A DNA stretch of 64,000 nucleotides from Pseudomaricurvus sp050633365 (GCA_050633365.1 JBOEGJ010000024.1:1-64000), one strand, 5' to 3'. Positions 44,092-53,630 are shown, numbered from the stretch's first letter. Numbers and translations: made by a program. The notes: a model not told the origin generated them from the sequence alone.

Positions 44092-45762
44092 TTGGATAGC
44101 ATTAACAGTTTTATTCTCATGCTCGACAGCGTACTGGGCTCAGCGGCGTATTTTCCGTTTTTGCTCTTAGGTGTTGGTGCTTTCTTTACTCTGTATTTGG
44201 GCTTCCCTCAGGTTCGTTACTTTTCTCACGCCTGGAAGGTGGTTACTGGAAAGTTTGATCGATCTAGTGATCCCGGTGATACCACACACTTTCAAGCACT
44301 TGCCACGGCGCTTTCCGGCACCGTCGGAACGGGCAATATTGGTGGTGTTGCTTTTGCCATTTTCTTAGGCGGCCCGGCGGCACTATTTTGGATGTGGATG
44401 ACCGCATTCTTAGGCATGACCACCAAATTTGTCGAAGTGACTCTGTCGCATAAATACCGTGAAAAAACCGCCGACGGCACCATGGCCGGTGGCCCCATGT
44501 ACTACATGGAAAAGAAACTAAATATGAAGTGGCTCGGCATTTTGTTTGCGATCGCCACGGTTATTAGCTCTTTTGGTACCGGTAACTTGCCACAGGTTAA
44601 CAACATTGCCCAAGGTATGGAGTCCACCTTTGGCATTGAGCCTATGGTGACGGGCGGTGTTCTGGCCTTCCTGTTGGCACTGGTGATCTTGGGAGGCATT
44701 CGACGCATCGCGGCGGTGACGTCTCGAATTGTACCAACCATGTCAGTGATTTACGTGGTCGGCGCTCTGGGTGTGATTTTTTACAACATCGATAACGTAC
44801 TACCGTCGTTAGGTTCAATTTTCGCCGATGCCTTTACCGGCTCTGCCGCCGCCGGAGGATTTTTGGGAGCGACCTTTGCTTACGCGTTTAACCGCGGAGT
44901 GAACCGAGGGCTATTTTCGAACGAGGCAGGTCAAGGTTCAGCGCCTATTGCTCACGCCTCGGCAAAGGCCAAGGAACCCGTATCGGAAGGTATGGTGTCC
45001 ATTCTAGAGCCGTTCATCGACACCATCATTATCTGTACCTTAACGGGCTTGGTGATCTTGTCGTCAGGGGTATGGAACGAAAAGCACCAAACCATTTTTG
45101 AGCGCACCGACACCACTTTCCTCGTGGGGGAGTACAGCGATCAAAACGAAGAGGATCGCCAGCAATTATTTCAGTATCTGAACAAGGCGGGTGCCAACAA
45201 CGTCGCTTATTTCTCGGGTTCGCTGAACATTGTGGATGGTGTTTCCACCACAGCTGGCTATACGGTACTGGCGGCGCGTTCAGTAGCCGAGGAGGTTCGC
45301 TATAGCCTTGGGGATGAAGATCATCTGTATACCGGCACCTTAGAGATTAGAGATGGGCAGCCACTGGATACGACAATCATTATTAGCGGCAAATCTCTGA
45401 TTCACTCGGCGCAGTTAACCACGGTGGCGTTCACTAAAGGTTTCTTTGGTGATTACGGCCAATACATCGTATCCATTGGTTTGTTGTTGTTTGCCTTTTC
45501 AACGGCCATTGCGTGGTCGTACTACGGCGATCGCGCAATGATTTATTTGGTTGGGCCTCGCGGCGTGATGCCCTATCGAGTGTGCTATGTGGCAGGCTTT
45601 TTCTGGGCGTCGTTTTCAGATACGACACTGATTTGGAATTTGGCCGCGGTGACCATTGTGGTAATGACCATTCCAAACTTGGTGGGCATCATGTTGTTAC
45701 GCAAAGACATGAAAGACAGCGTTGCCGAGTACTGGGATAAGCTGGAATCCCCGAGCAAGTAG
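44092..45762 (+). CDS. Sodium:alanine symporter family (AGCS) transporter with enlarged loop
   Basis: About 556 residues, multi-pass inner-membrane Na+/amino-acid importer. Family motifs: SGTVGTGNIGGVAFAI, GGPMYYMEKKLN, FGTGNLPQVNN and NRGVNRGLFSNEAGQGSAP. Between about residues 350 and 440 an extra, mostly hydrophilic region (from HQTIFERTDTTFLVGEYSDQ to IISGKSLIHSAQL) makes it roughly 80-100 residues longer than the common 450-480. TTG at 44092 follows GGGAG; a TTG at 44077 is an alternative. Confidence 0.92.
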   Translation: MDSINSFILMLDSVLGSAAYFPFLLLGVGAFFTLYLGFPQVRYFSHAWKVVTGKFDRSSDPGDTTHFQALATALSGTVGTGNIGGVAFAIFLGGPAALFWMWMTAFLGMTTKFVEVTLSHKYREKTADGTMAGGPMYYMEKKLNMKWLGILFAIATVISSFGTGNLPQVNNIAQGMESTFGIEPMVTGGVLAFLLALVILGGIRRIAAVTSRIVPTMSVIYVVGALGVIFYNIDNVLPSLGSIFADAFTGSAAAGGFLGATFAYAFNRGVNRGLFSNEAGQGSAPIAHASAKAKEPVSEGMVSILEPFIDTIIICTLTGLVILSSGVWNEKHQTIFERTDTTFLVGEYSDQNEEDRQQLFQYLNKAGANNVAYFSGSLNIVDGVSTTAGYTVLAARSVAEEVRYSLGDEDHLYTGTLEIRDGQPLDTTIIISGKSLIHSAQLTTVAFTKGFFGDYGQYIVSIGLLLFAFSTAIAWSYYGDRAMIYLVGPRGVMPYRVCYVAGFFWASFSDTTLIWNLAAVTIVVMTIPNLVGIMLLRKDMKDSVAEYWDKLESPSK

Positions 45763-45778
45763 TATTCAGCGGAATTTG

Positions 45779-45809
45779 GGTTGAGTGTACCGCAAAGGTA
45801 CGCTCAACC
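45779..45809. terminator. Bidirectional hairpin between the AGCS symporter and asparaginase genes
   Basis: GGTTGAGTGTACC (45779-45791) pairs with GGTACGCTCAACC (45797-45809) with one G-T pair and a 5-nt loop, between convergent genes. T tracts are weak. Confidence 0.75.
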
Positions 45810-45833
45810 TATCTCGCCATCTCGTCTGGACTT

Positions 45834-46856
45834 TTAGCGAGTCATCTCACCGCGTAAATTTTCCGAAAGCTTCTGTTTGATTTGCGATTGAGATAAATTC
45901 TGACTCAACAAGTAGTGCAGTTTCGCAAGTGCTGCTTCAATCGTCATATCGTGACCGCTCACCACTCCAGCCTTGGCCAATGCATTGCCCGTCGCATAAC
46001 CTTGCATGTCCACGGTTCCTTTTAAGCATTGAGTGCAGTTCAATACGATGACGCCCTTTGCGTCGGCTTCGCGTATAGCTTCAATAAACTCTGGGCTTTT
46101 GGGAGCGTTGCCGACGCCAAAGCTCTGAATGATCAGCGCTCGCACCGGCTGATGAATAAAGTTTCGAATCACCTCGGCGCAGATGCCGGGGTAGAGCGTC
46201 ATCACGCCAATTGGCTGCGTGTCTATGGGTTTAACGTTGAGTGAATCTTTGTGGTTATTCGGGACGCCGGGCTCCCCCGCGATCCAGTTGATATTGATAC
46301 CGGCTTCGAGCAACGGTGGAAAGTTAGGCGATGCAAAGGCATCAAAACCATCGGCATGAGCTTTGACGCTTCGATTACCGCGCAGCAGTTTATTGTTAAA
46401 AAACAGACCGACTTCTGCGACGGGGTGATTGGCGGCCAAATAAAGTGCATTGAGCAAATTAGCGTGACCATCGGATCGCAATTGCGCCAATGGAATCTGC
46501 GATCCGGTGACGATTACTGGTTTGCCCAAGTTCTCCAACATGAACGACAGTGCCGAGGCGGTATAGGCCATGGTGTCGGTGCCATGTAACACCACAAAGC
46601 CGTCGTAATGGTGATACTGCTCGGCAATGTCTTGGGCGATGATTTGCCAGTGCGCCGGATCCATATTGGCCGAATCGATGAGGGGGTGATATTCCTTGAG
46701 CGTGAACTCAGGCAGCTCGGGGCGCTGAAACTCTGGCATCGAGGCAAGATGCTTGGCCAAAAAATTCTCCGCTGGCACGTAGCCCTCTGTTGAGGGTTTC
46801 ATACCGATAGTGCCGCCGGTGTAAGCGACGTAGATGGATTTCTTTTTCTGGCTCAT
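45834..46856 (-). CDS. ansA: Type I asparaginase AnsA
   Basis: Cytosolic hydrolysis of asparagine to aspartate and ammonia. 340 residues without a signal peptide, as for type I. First catalytic Thr in TGGTIGMKPS, second in VLHGTDTMAYTA; the middle TGSQIPLAQLRSDGHAN is also typical. GAGAAA precedes the ATG. A 17-bp tandem repeat lies about 70 bp upstream. Confidence 0.95.
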   Translation of the reverse strand: MSQKKKSIYVAYTGGTIGMKPSTEGYVPAENFLAKHLASMPEFQRPELPEFTLKEYHPLIDSANMDPAHWQIIAQDIAEQYHHYDGFVVLHGTDTMAYTASALSFMLENLGKPVIVTGSQIPLAQLRSDGHANLLNALYLAANHPVAEVGLFFNNKLLRGNRSVKAHADGFDAFASPNFPPLLEAGININWIAGEPGVPNNHKDSLNVKPIDTQPIGVMTLYPGICAEVIRNFIHQPVRALIIQSFGVGNAPKSPEFIEAIREADAKGVIVLNCTQCLKGTVDMQGYATGNALAKAGVVSGHDMTIEAALAKLHYLLSQNLSQSQIKQKLSENLRGEMTR

Positions 46857-46926
46857 GGAATTTCTCTAACAATATAGCGGTGGCGACAGGCTTACCGAAA
46901 CTGAGTCAATTGTAATCATAGGCGCC

Positions 46927-46977
46927 ATTGATAAATAGACATCATTGATAAATAGACTTTCTCGATAAACAGACGAA
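46927..46977. repeat. Three tandem 17-bp repeats upstream of ansA
   Basis: Copies at 46927-46943 and 46944-46960 share ATTGATAAATAGAC; a third, degenerate copy (46961-46977) has CTCGATAAACAGAC. They lie in the 185-bp gap between the CoA-transferase and ansA, both on the minus strand. Confidence 0.85.
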
Positions 46978-47041
46978 GCTACTATTGATTTCCACAACTC
47001 TGTTCGAACCTACTGTCCACACTATAAATGTTAAAGATATT

Positions 47042-48241
47042 TCAGGCAGAATCAGCAGGCGTCGAATTCTTATTGCCGTTGAGTACTTCCTCGGTGTGCT
47101 CGCCAAGCATTGGCGGTGGTCGATGGTAGTTTACAGGTGTGCGCGATAGCTTAATGGGGTTGCCAGGCAACTCTAACTCAGGGTTCAGTGGGTGTGGCAG
47201 ATTAACTCGCATTTGCCGATGTAATATTTGCTCGTTGCTAAAAACCTCATCAATGGAATTGATGGGCCCCGCGGGTACACCGGCTTCTTCACAGCGCGCT
47301 AACCAATGATCTCGGCTGTGGGTCAACATCACCTCTTGCAGCAGCGGAACGAGTATTTCTCGGTGTTCAACTCTCGCTTGATTGGTGGCAAAGCGAGAGT
47401 CGCTGGGCAAGTGAGAAAGCTCCAGCAGTTCGCAATAGCGTTTGAATTGGTCATCGTTGCCGACGGCGATAATGCAGTGACCGTCTTGGGTGGCAAAGCT
47501 CTGGTAGGGCACGATATTGGGGTGTGCATTGCCTAATCGTGTGGGGATTTGATCGCCCACTAAAACGTTGGTGGCTTGATTGGCTAGGGTGGCCGCGGTG
47601 ACATCTAATAAAGCCAGATCCACTTGTTGTCCCAGGCCGGATTTTTCTCGCTCGGCAAGTGCCGCCAGAATACCCACGGTGGCGTAAAGTCCGGTCATGA
47701 TATCGGTGAGTGCAACCCCTACCTTTTGTGGTCCAGCTCCCGCTTCACCGTCCTTCTCTCCGGTGACACTCATGAGCCCGCCCATAGCCTGCACCAAAAA
47801 GTCATAGCCTGGGCGATGACTGTAGGGACCGGTCTGTCCAAATCCGGTAATCGAGCAATAAATCAGTTTGGGATTGATTGCCGACAAACTGTCGTAGTCG
47901 AGCCCGTATTTTTTGGCCCCGCCGACCTTAAAATTCTCGATCACTATGTCACTGTCGCGAGCCAGCTCACGCAGTATTTTTTGATCCTTGGGATCGCTAA
48001 TGTCTAGGCAGACCGATCGCTTACCGCGATTGGCCGCCATAAAATAAGCGCTCTCTCGGGTACTTTCTCCTTTAGTGTCGCGCATAAACGGCGGCCCCCA
48101 GCGGCGTGTATCGTCACCGCTGTTGGGTCGCTCGATTTTAATAACGTCGGCGCCCAAGTCCGCCAGTGTTTGGCTGGCCCAGGGGCCGGCGAGTACCCGC
48201 GAAAGATCCAGTACCTTGAGGTGTGAAAGCGCTGCTGTCAT
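47042..48241 (-). CDS. CaiB/BaiF family CoA-transferase, probably glutarate CoA-transferase (GcdG type)
   Basis: 399-residue family III CoA-transferase. N-terminal LKVLDLSRVLAGPWASQ and LGADVIKIERP, the catalytic Asp in VDLALLDVTAA, and GFGQTGPYSHRPGYDFLVQA are all standard. It lies 21 bp downstream of gcdH on the same strand, the arrangement in which it activates glutarate with succinyl-CoA to feed GcdH in lysine and glutarate breakdown. The substrate is inferred from this pairing. Confidence 0.88.
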   Translation of the reverse strand: MTAALSHLKVLDLSRVLAGPWASQTLADLGADVIKIERPNSGDDTRRWGPPFMRDTKGESTRESAYFMAANRGKRSVCLDISDPKDQKILRELARDSDIVIENFKVGGAKKYGLDYDSLSAINPKLIYCSITGFGQTGPYSHRPGYDFLVQAMGGLMSVTGEKDGEAGAGPQKVGVALTDIMTGLYATVGILAALAEREKSGLGQQVDLALLDVTAATLANQATNVLVGDQIPTRLGNAHPNIVPYQSFATQDGHCIIAVGNDDQFKRYCELLELSHLPSDSRFATNQARVEHREILVPLLQEVMLTHSRDHWLARCEEAGVPAGPINSIDEVFSNEQILHRQMRVNLPHPLNPELELPGNPIKLSRTPVNYHRPPPMLGEHTEEVLNGNKNSTPADSA

Positions 48242-48262
48242 AGCTGTGTCTCGGCAAAATTA

Positions 48263-49444
48263 TTAAAAGGCGGCAAGACCGGTTTGACTACGTCCCAAAA
48301 TGAGACCGTGTACGTCGTGAGTGCCTTCGTAAGTATTCACCACCTCAAGATTGACCATGTGGCGCATCACCGGATACTCGTCGGAGATACCGTTGCCGCC
48401 GTGCATGTCTCGCGCAACCCGGGCAATGTCTAGCGCTTTGCCGCAGGAGTTGCGTTTAATCATCGAGATCAGTTCCGGCGAAATCTGGTTTTGATCCATC
48501 AATTGACCGGCGCGTAGACAGGACTGCAATGCCAATGAAATTTCGGTTTGCATATTGGCCAGCTTCAATTGGATCAACTGAGTGGCCGCCAATGGTCGAC
48601 CAAATTGTTTGCGTTCCAAGGTGTAGTTTCTCGCGCTTTGCCAGCAGCTCTCGGCAGCACCTAAGGCGCCCCAAGCAATACCGAAGCGGGCATTGTTCAA
48701 GCAACCGAAGGGGCCTTTCAGGCCTTGCACATTGGGCAATAACTGCTCTTCGCCGACAAACACTTCGTCCATGACGATTTCACCGGTGATCGAGGCTCGC
48801 AGAGCGAGTTTGCCTTCAATTTTGGGGGCGCTTAAGCCCTCCATACCTTTTTCAAGGATAAAGCCGCGAATGATGTCGTCGTCGGTTTTGGCCCACACCA
48901 CAAACACATCGGCGATGGGGCTGTTACTGATCCACATTTTGCTGCCCGATAGGCGATAGCCGCCTTCAACCGAACGGGCTCGGGTTAACATACCGCCGGG
49001 ATCTGAGCCGTGATCGGGCTCGGTGAGACCGAAGCAGCCTATGGCTTCACCGCTGGCCAGTTTGGGAAGGTATTTGGTGCGTTGAGCTTCAGTGCCATAA
49101 GCGTAGATGGGGTACATCACTAGCGAGGATTGCACGCTCATCATCGATCGGTAACCGGAGTCGACGGCTTCGACTTCCCGTGCGATCAACCCGTAACTGA
49201 TGTAGTCCACACCGGGACAGCCGTAGCCGTCTATGGTGGCGCCTAGCAGCCCCAGCTCGCCCATTTCACGAAAGATGGCTGGATCGGTCTCTTCATTTCG
49301 GAAGGCACTCTGAACCCGAGGCAGGAGTTTTTCCTGGGCATACTGTCGAGCACTGTCGCGAATCAGGCGCTGCTCATCGGTCAGTTGTTGTTCCAATAAG
49401 AACGGGTCTTGCCAGTTCATTTTCTGCCACTGCTTCGCACTCAT
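48263..49444 (-). CDS. gcdH: Glutaryl-CoA dehydrogenase GcdH
   Basis: 393-residue flavoprotein that oxidises and decarboxylates glutaryl-CoA to crotonyl-CoA. MNWQDPFLLEQQLTDEQ at the start, GCPGVDYISYGLIAREVE, YRSMMSVQSSLVM, CFGLTEPDHGSDPGGM and the catalytic-Glu segment NTYEGTHDVH match GcdH rather than general acyl-CoA dehydrogenases. ATG at 49444 follows AGGAAG. It is the first gene of the pair and divergent from the LysR gene. Confidence 0.95.
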   Translation of the reverse strand: MSAKQWQKMNWQDPFLLEQQLTDEQRLIRDSARQYAQEKLLPRVQSAFRNEETDPAIFREMGELGLLGATIDGYGCPGVDYISYGLIAREVEAVDSGYRSMMSVQSSLVMYPIYAYGTEAQRTKYLPKLASGEAIGCFGLTEPDHGSDPGGMLTRARSVEGGYRLSGSKMWISNSPIADVFVVWAKTDDDIIRGFILEKGMEGLSAPKIEGKLALRASITGEIVMDEVFVGEEQLLPNVQGLKGPFGCLNNARFGIAWGALGAAESCWQSARNYTLERKQFGRPLAATQLIQLKLANMQTEISLALQSCLRAGQLMDQNQISPELISMIKRNSCGKALDIARVARDMHGGNGISDEYPVMRHMVNLEVVNTYEGTHDVHGLILGRSQTGLAAF

Positions 49445-49509
49445 AGTTTGCTTCCTGATGGTGGGTTGACTGCCGGCCGAGTGTCGCGACCGTGAAAATT
49501 CGATGAGCT

Positions 49510-49590
49510 TTAAGGTATCAATAAATTTCTTATATATATAATATTTGTTTTATAGGTGTTTCATATATTATTTATATTCTAAGTCATAGG
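49510..49590. promoter_or_regulatory. AT-rich divergent control region between gcdH and its LysR-type regulator
   Basis: The 160-bp gap contains a clearly AT-rich core with TTATATATATAATATTTG, unlike the flanking genes. LysR regulators bind such divergent regions at T-N11-A sites; several overlapping candidates exist here, so no single operator is named. Confidence 0.5.
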
Positions 49591-49604
49591 GTATTTTGCT
49601 CCAG

Positions 49605-50474
49605 ATGATGGATCTAAGAAAATTGCAGATATTTGTTGCGGTGGTGACCGAGGGGAACTTTTCTCGCGCTGCTGAACGCCTGTATATGGCTCAGCCGCCA
49701 GTGAGTATTGCGGTGAAAAAGCTCGAACAGCAACTGGGCGCAACACTGCTCATTCGGGATCGAAAGCAGCTCAGTTTGACCCCAGAAGGGCGAGAAGTGT
49801 TTGAGCAGGCCAAGTGCATCTTGCAGCAGGTCGACGACCTCTCACAAAGTGTGGGCGAATACAGCCAATTGCTGCGCGGTGAGCTCAAGCTGGCCTGTCC
49901 GTCAATGGTGGGGACCTATTTTTTACCGGATGTTTTAGGGGCGTTTTTGGACCTCCATCCGGGTCTTACTGCTTCGGTGACTCAGGCGGGGACACAAAAG
50001 ATCGAGCAGATGATCTTAAATGATGACATTGAATTGGGTGTTGTCACTCAAACAGACCTCGATCTCGATCTCGAGGTGGTGCCTCTGTTGTCCGAGACGA
50101 TCTGCGTCTGTGTCGCGGCCAAACACCCTCTGCGTCAAAAGGCGGTACTTAAGGTGAGCGATCTCGATCAGTTGCCAATGGTGCTGTATCAATCGGACTA
50201 CTTTATCCGTCGTCGGCTCGATGTTTTGTGTGGGGTTGAAGGTATTGAGCCCGATATTCGATTGCAGACAAATTATCTGCCGTTGATTGCCAAAATGGTG
50301 AAACAGAACCGCGGCGCCACTGTGGCATTGAGTATGATGGCTGAACAAGAGGCCGGTTTACACGCTTTGCCCTTGGATCCTCAGGAGTCGATCGAAATTG
50401 GCATCGCTTACCGTCGCGGCCGCCAGTTATCCAAAGCCAACCGTGGGTTTGTCGACTGGCTGAGCCAGCGCTAG
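49605..50474 (+). CDS. LysR family regulator, probably of the glutarate genes (GcdR type)
   Basis: About 289 residues: an N-terminal winged helix (LRKLQIFVAVVTEGNFSRAA, then PPVSIAVKKLEQQLG) and a type 2 periplasmic-binding-like effector domain (about 90-290). Position divergent from gcdH makes it the likely activator of gcdH and the CoA-transferase in response to glutarate or glutaryl-CoA. Start ATG at 49605 or 49608; a TTG at 49596 is less likely. Confidence 0.9.
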   Translation: MMDLRKLQIFVAVVTEGNFSRAAERLYMAQPPVSIAVKKLEQQLGATLLIRDRKQLSLTPEGREVFEQAKCILQQVDDLSQSVGEYSQLLRGELKLACPSMVGTYFLPDVLGAFLDLHPGLTASVTQAGTQKIEQMILNDDIELGVVTQTDLDLDLEVVPLLSETICVCVAAKHPLRQKAVLKVSDLDQLPMVLYQSDYFIRRRLDVLCGVEGIEPDIRLQTNYLPLIAKMVKQNRGATVALSMMAEQEAGLHALPLDPQESIEIGIAYRRGRQLSKANRGFVDWLSQR

Positions 50475-50584
50475 AATCATTCTGATGGTATGAACATATT
50501 GTTCAATATAGGGTCCTAGGTATCCTCGGGGTTTTTCGATAGAGTAGCGTCATTGAATTGAGCGGCATCTGCAGGAGTTAAAGC

Positions 50585-51121
50585 ATGCTAACCAATAGTG
50601 AAAATCGATTTGGTCTGATCAGTAAATCACTGCACTGGTTAATCGCAATCGCGGTGTTTAGTCTATTTGGTGTGGGCCTGTGGATGGATGGCCTAACCTA
50701 TTACGATGCTTGGTACCAAACTGCGCCTTATTACCATAAGAGTGTCGGTGTTATTGTTGCTACGCTGATGCTGGTTCGTGGGCTCTGGATGATGAAAGCT
50801 GGCAAGCCTCGCGCGCTGGTTTCACATCAACCCTGGGAAACCTTGTTGTCGAAAATGACACATCTGCTGCTCTATGTTTTGGTGTTTGCGATTGCCGTGA
50901 GTGGCTACGCCATCTCCACTGCAGATGGGCGTGGTTTAGAGGTGTTTAATTGGTTTGAGATTGCCTCGCTGGGGTCGTTGATTGAAAACCAAGAAGATAT
51001 TGCTGGCGAGGTTCATGAGATATTGGCATTCAGCCTTATTGGACTAGCTATCGTTCACGCGCTGGCCGCGATCAAGCACCACATTATCGATAAAGACGAC
51101 ACGCTAAAACGTATGTTGTAG
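50585..51121 (+). CDS. Cytochrome b561 family protein
   Basis: 178 residues, four transmembrane helices, with histidines at helix ends (SLHWLIAIAVF, YHKSVGVIVA, THLLLYVLVF, VHEILAFSLIG, IVHALAAIKH) suited to bind two haems b. It is predicted to pass electrons from the quinone pool to a periplasmic partner. It is followed by a yceI-like gene, the usual partner of cytochrome b561 (yceJ-yceI in E. coli). GGAG precedes the ATG. Confidence 0.94.
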   Translation: MLTNSENRFGLISKSLHWLIAIAVFSLFGVGLWMDGLTYYDAWYQTAPYYHKSVGVIVATLMLVRGLWMMKAGKPRALVSHQPWETLLSKMTHLLLYVLVFAIAVSGYAISTADGRGLEVFNWFEIASLGSLIENQEDIAGEVHEILAFSLIGLAIVHALAAIKHHIIDKDDTLKRML

Positions 51122-51276
51122 GCACTTATAGCGTAGAAACTAAAGTCGCTATCGCTAGATCGTTGAAGAGATAACCCAGTGAGTTTTTTGTTGTTAGTCG
51201 TCGAGTAAGATGTTTTTTAAACGACTCATTTTCCTGTGAGTCATTCGTGTTAATGCGTTCAAAATGGAGAAATACA

Positions 51277-51843
51277 ATGAATAAACTATCAATGGCAGCC
51301 GCTGCGCTGTTAGTGTCATTCAACGCGCAAGCTGCGGATTATGTGATCGATACCAAAGGTGGTCACGCCTCGATCAATTTTAAGATCCCGCATCTCGGTT
51401 ATTCTATGTTGCTTGGACGCTTTAACGACTTTTCGGGTAATTTCAGCTACGACGCCGACAATGTTTCCGCGGCTAAGATCGAAGTTGTCATCAATACCAC
51501 CAGCCTGGATTCTAACCACGCTGAGCGTGACAAACACCTCAAGAGCGCTGACTTTATCGAAGCCGACAAATTTGGCAAAGCGACCTTCGTCAGCAGCAAG
51601 ATCTCCGATAAGGGCGACGGAAAGTTAGACGTGACCGGTGAACTAACGCTTCACGGAGTGACTAAAACAATTACCATTGACGCGGTCAAAGTGGGTGAAG
51701 GCGATGATCCTTGGGGCGGATACCGTGCAGGTTTCTCCGGTACCACAACTTTGCGCCTAGGCGACTTTAATATTCCTGAGCGTCTTGGACCGGCTTCTAC
51801 CGAAGTTGTTATGGATCTTCACGTTGAAGGCATTCGTCAGTAA
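51277..51843 (+). CDS. YceI family periplasmic protein
   Basis: 188 residues with a signal peptide cleaved after FNAQA. The lipocalin-like barrel begins ADYVIDTKGGHASINFKIPH and ends STEVVMDLHVEG; such proteins bind isoprenoid quinones or similar lipids in an extended pocket. ATG at 51277 follows ATGGAG. It pairs with the cytochrome b561 gene 155 bp upstream and is followed by a strong terminator. Confidence 0.94.
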   Translation: MNKLSMAAAALLVSFNAQAADYVIDTKGGHASINFKIPHLGYSMLLGRFNDFSGNFSYDADNVSAAKIEVVINTTSLDSNHAERDKHLKSADFIEADKFGKATFVSSKISDKGDGKLDVTGELTLHGVTKTITIDAVKVGEGDDPWGGYRAGFSGTTTLRLGDFNIPERLGPASTEVVMDLHVEGIRQ

Positions 51844-51865
51844 ATCCTGCTGCGGTTTGATTTCA

Positions 51866-51897
51866 AAAGCCTCTACAGTCTGTGTAGGGGCTTTTTT
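51866..51897 (+). terminator. Rho-independent terminator after the yceI-like gene
   Basis: AAAGCCTCTACA (51866-51877) pairs with TGTAGGGGCTTT (51883-51894) with one T-G pair and a 5-nt loop, followed by T to 51897. Confidence 0.92.
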
Positions 51898-51942
51898 GTA
51901 TAAGGGCGAAAATGGTTTGATGGTCTATTGGATGTTGCTGCG

Positions 51943-52278
51943 ATGAAGGGCTCAGAGGGTTTTCGCGTGGTTTTGATACTTGATCCGCAAGCCGACGCCA
52001 GCAAAGAGTTCTTAATCGATTCGAACACCACCTTGTTACAGGCTATGCACGAGGCTCAACTGCCGGTGCGTAAAGCGTGTCGCAATGGCGGTTGTGGTGT
52101 ATGCCGCTGTCGTTTGATCGAAGGCGAAGTTGATTATCGGCAGCGCGAGCCTTTTGCTCTCTGGGAAAAAGACAAGGCCGAAGGTATTATCTTGCCCTGT
52201 ATTGCCTATCCCGCGTCTGAGTTGGTGTTGGATAACTTGTCGTTCGACCAAAGCAGAAAAGGCACTGTGGGTCAGTAG
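51943..52278 (+). CDS. Plant-type 2Fe-2S ferredoxin
   Basis: 111 residues. Cluster ligands are seen as CRNGGCGVCRC and the later LPCIAYP, the Cx4Cx2C...C arrangement of beta-grasp ferredoxins; MHEAQLPVRKA precedes them. It is a soluble electron carrier; no reductase or oxygenase partner is adjacent. Start uncertain: ATG at 51943, or a TTG at 51928 that would add five residues. Confidence 0.87.
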   Translation: MKGSEGFRVVLILDPQADASKEFLIDSNTTLLQAMHEAQLPVRKACRNGGCGVCRCRLIEGEVDYRQREPFALWEKDKAEGIILPCIAYPASELVLDNLSFDQSRKGTVGQ

Positions 52279-52302
52279 TACTAGCTGCAGTTGCCGCTAA
52301 TT

Positions 52303-53487
52303 TTAAGGTTGTCCGACGAAGCAGGCGGCCCGGTTTCGGCCTTCGGCCTTTGCTTGGTAGAGGGCGATGTCGGCGTATTTCACCAGTTGTTCACTATCTT
52401 CAAAACGTTTGGGAATGGTGCTGTGAACCCCCGCGCTCACCGTCACAAACGGTGAGCAATCCGATTGCGGGTGCTCGAGCTTGAGTTTTTCAATGTCACG
52501 GCAAATGGTTTTTGCCGTCTCAATACCTTCTCCGTCTTGGAGGTCGGGCATAATGAGGGCAAATTCTTCCCCTCCGTAGCGAGCCACAACATCCCCCGCT
52601 CTGCGAGCATGTTGAGACAACTCAAGTGCGATCTCTTGCAGGCACTTGTCCCCCGATTGATGACCGAGTTTGTCGTTGTAGATTTTGAAGTTATCCACAT
52701 CGATGATGATTAAGGTTAGGGCAGAGTCTGTGCGTTTCGCGCGTTGCCACTCACGGGCGAGGGCTTCGTCAAACCCTCGCCGATTAGCGACTAAGGTAAG
52801 TGCGTCCATGGTGGATAGTTGGTAGAGTTCTTTTGCCAGTTTTTCCCCTCGCTGGTTGGCTTTTTCGAGCTCAAGGTTATTGCTGATGCTATCGATCAGT
52901 ACTTGATTGATGGTGCGTGTTTGTCTGAGCGTGAGCATAAAAAACAAGCAAATTAAAAAGCCGGCGGCTCGAGTTTCTATGTTGTCTTCACTCAAAAATA
53001 TCATTGCAAGTGGCGTCAACGTGGTAACAGAAAATCCCAAAAAGGCGGGTACCGAAGACGAGGTCGAGGCCACAGCACCTGCGGTCATACCTGCGGTGGT
53101 CATGATGATAATGACCATTTCGCCCAGCGAAAGGTAGCGATAGGCTATTAACGAAAATACTCCCCACGCGATACCCTGAAGTGTAGAGGCCAAAAACATC
53201 TGGATATTCCAAGATGTTAGGGAGTAACTCTGAGGGTTTCGAGTGTATGAAAACGAAACATACCCACGAAAGAAACAAATAATCAGAAGGGCGACGAGCC
53301 AAGAGATTAAAAAATTCTTTGGTATTGCCTGCCAAAACACCGCGGTATTCACCGCAGCCAAGAATAGGTTGGCCAGCAGTACCTCATTGGTTTGAAGGGC
53401 GGTGTTGCTGAGTAGCTGAGCTTTTAATCGATCTTGAATCATCTCGGTGGCAGTCGCCGACTCTTTTGGTATGAAGGGGTTGCTCAA
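52303..53487 (-). CDS. Membrane-bound GGDEF diguanylate cyclase
   Basis: 394 residues: about five transmembrane helices (about 40-200), a short coiled linker and a GGDEF domain (about 225-390). The active site is YGGEEFALI, and RAGD five residues upstream is a typical inhibitory site, so it should make c-di-GMP under product feedback. The sensor part has no named domain. Convergent with the ferredoxin gene, 24 bp apart. Confidence 0.94.
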   Translation of the reverse strand: MSNPFIPKESATATEMIQDRLKAQLLSNTALQTNEVLLANLFLAAVNTAVFWQAIPKNFLISWLVALLIICFFRGYVSFSYTRNPQSYSLTSWNIQMFLASTLQGIAWGVFSLIAYRYLSLGEMVIIIMTTAGMTAGAVASTSSSVPAFLGFSVTTLTPLAMIFLSEDNIETRAAGFLICLFFMLTLRQTRTINQVLIDSISNNLELEKANQRGEKLAKELYQLSTMDALTLVANRRGFDEALAREWQRAKRTDSALTLIIIDVDNFKIYNDKLGHQSGDKCLQEIALELSQHARRAGDVVARYGGEEFALIMPDLQDGEGIETAKTICRDIEKLKLEHPQSDCSPFVTVSAGVHSTIPKRFEDSEQLVKYADIALYQAKAEGRNRAACFVGQP

Positions 53488-53630
53488 AAGTTTAGACCAT
53501 GAATTGTGAATGTGAAGTAAATCAAGGGCTTAAATAGGCCTGTATGTAAGGGTGCCGACTTCTAGTGCCTTGCCCAGGTTAGTGTTTTGGCGCCTTGGTT
53601 GACGTTGAAATGATGGTACACTTTGATTCT

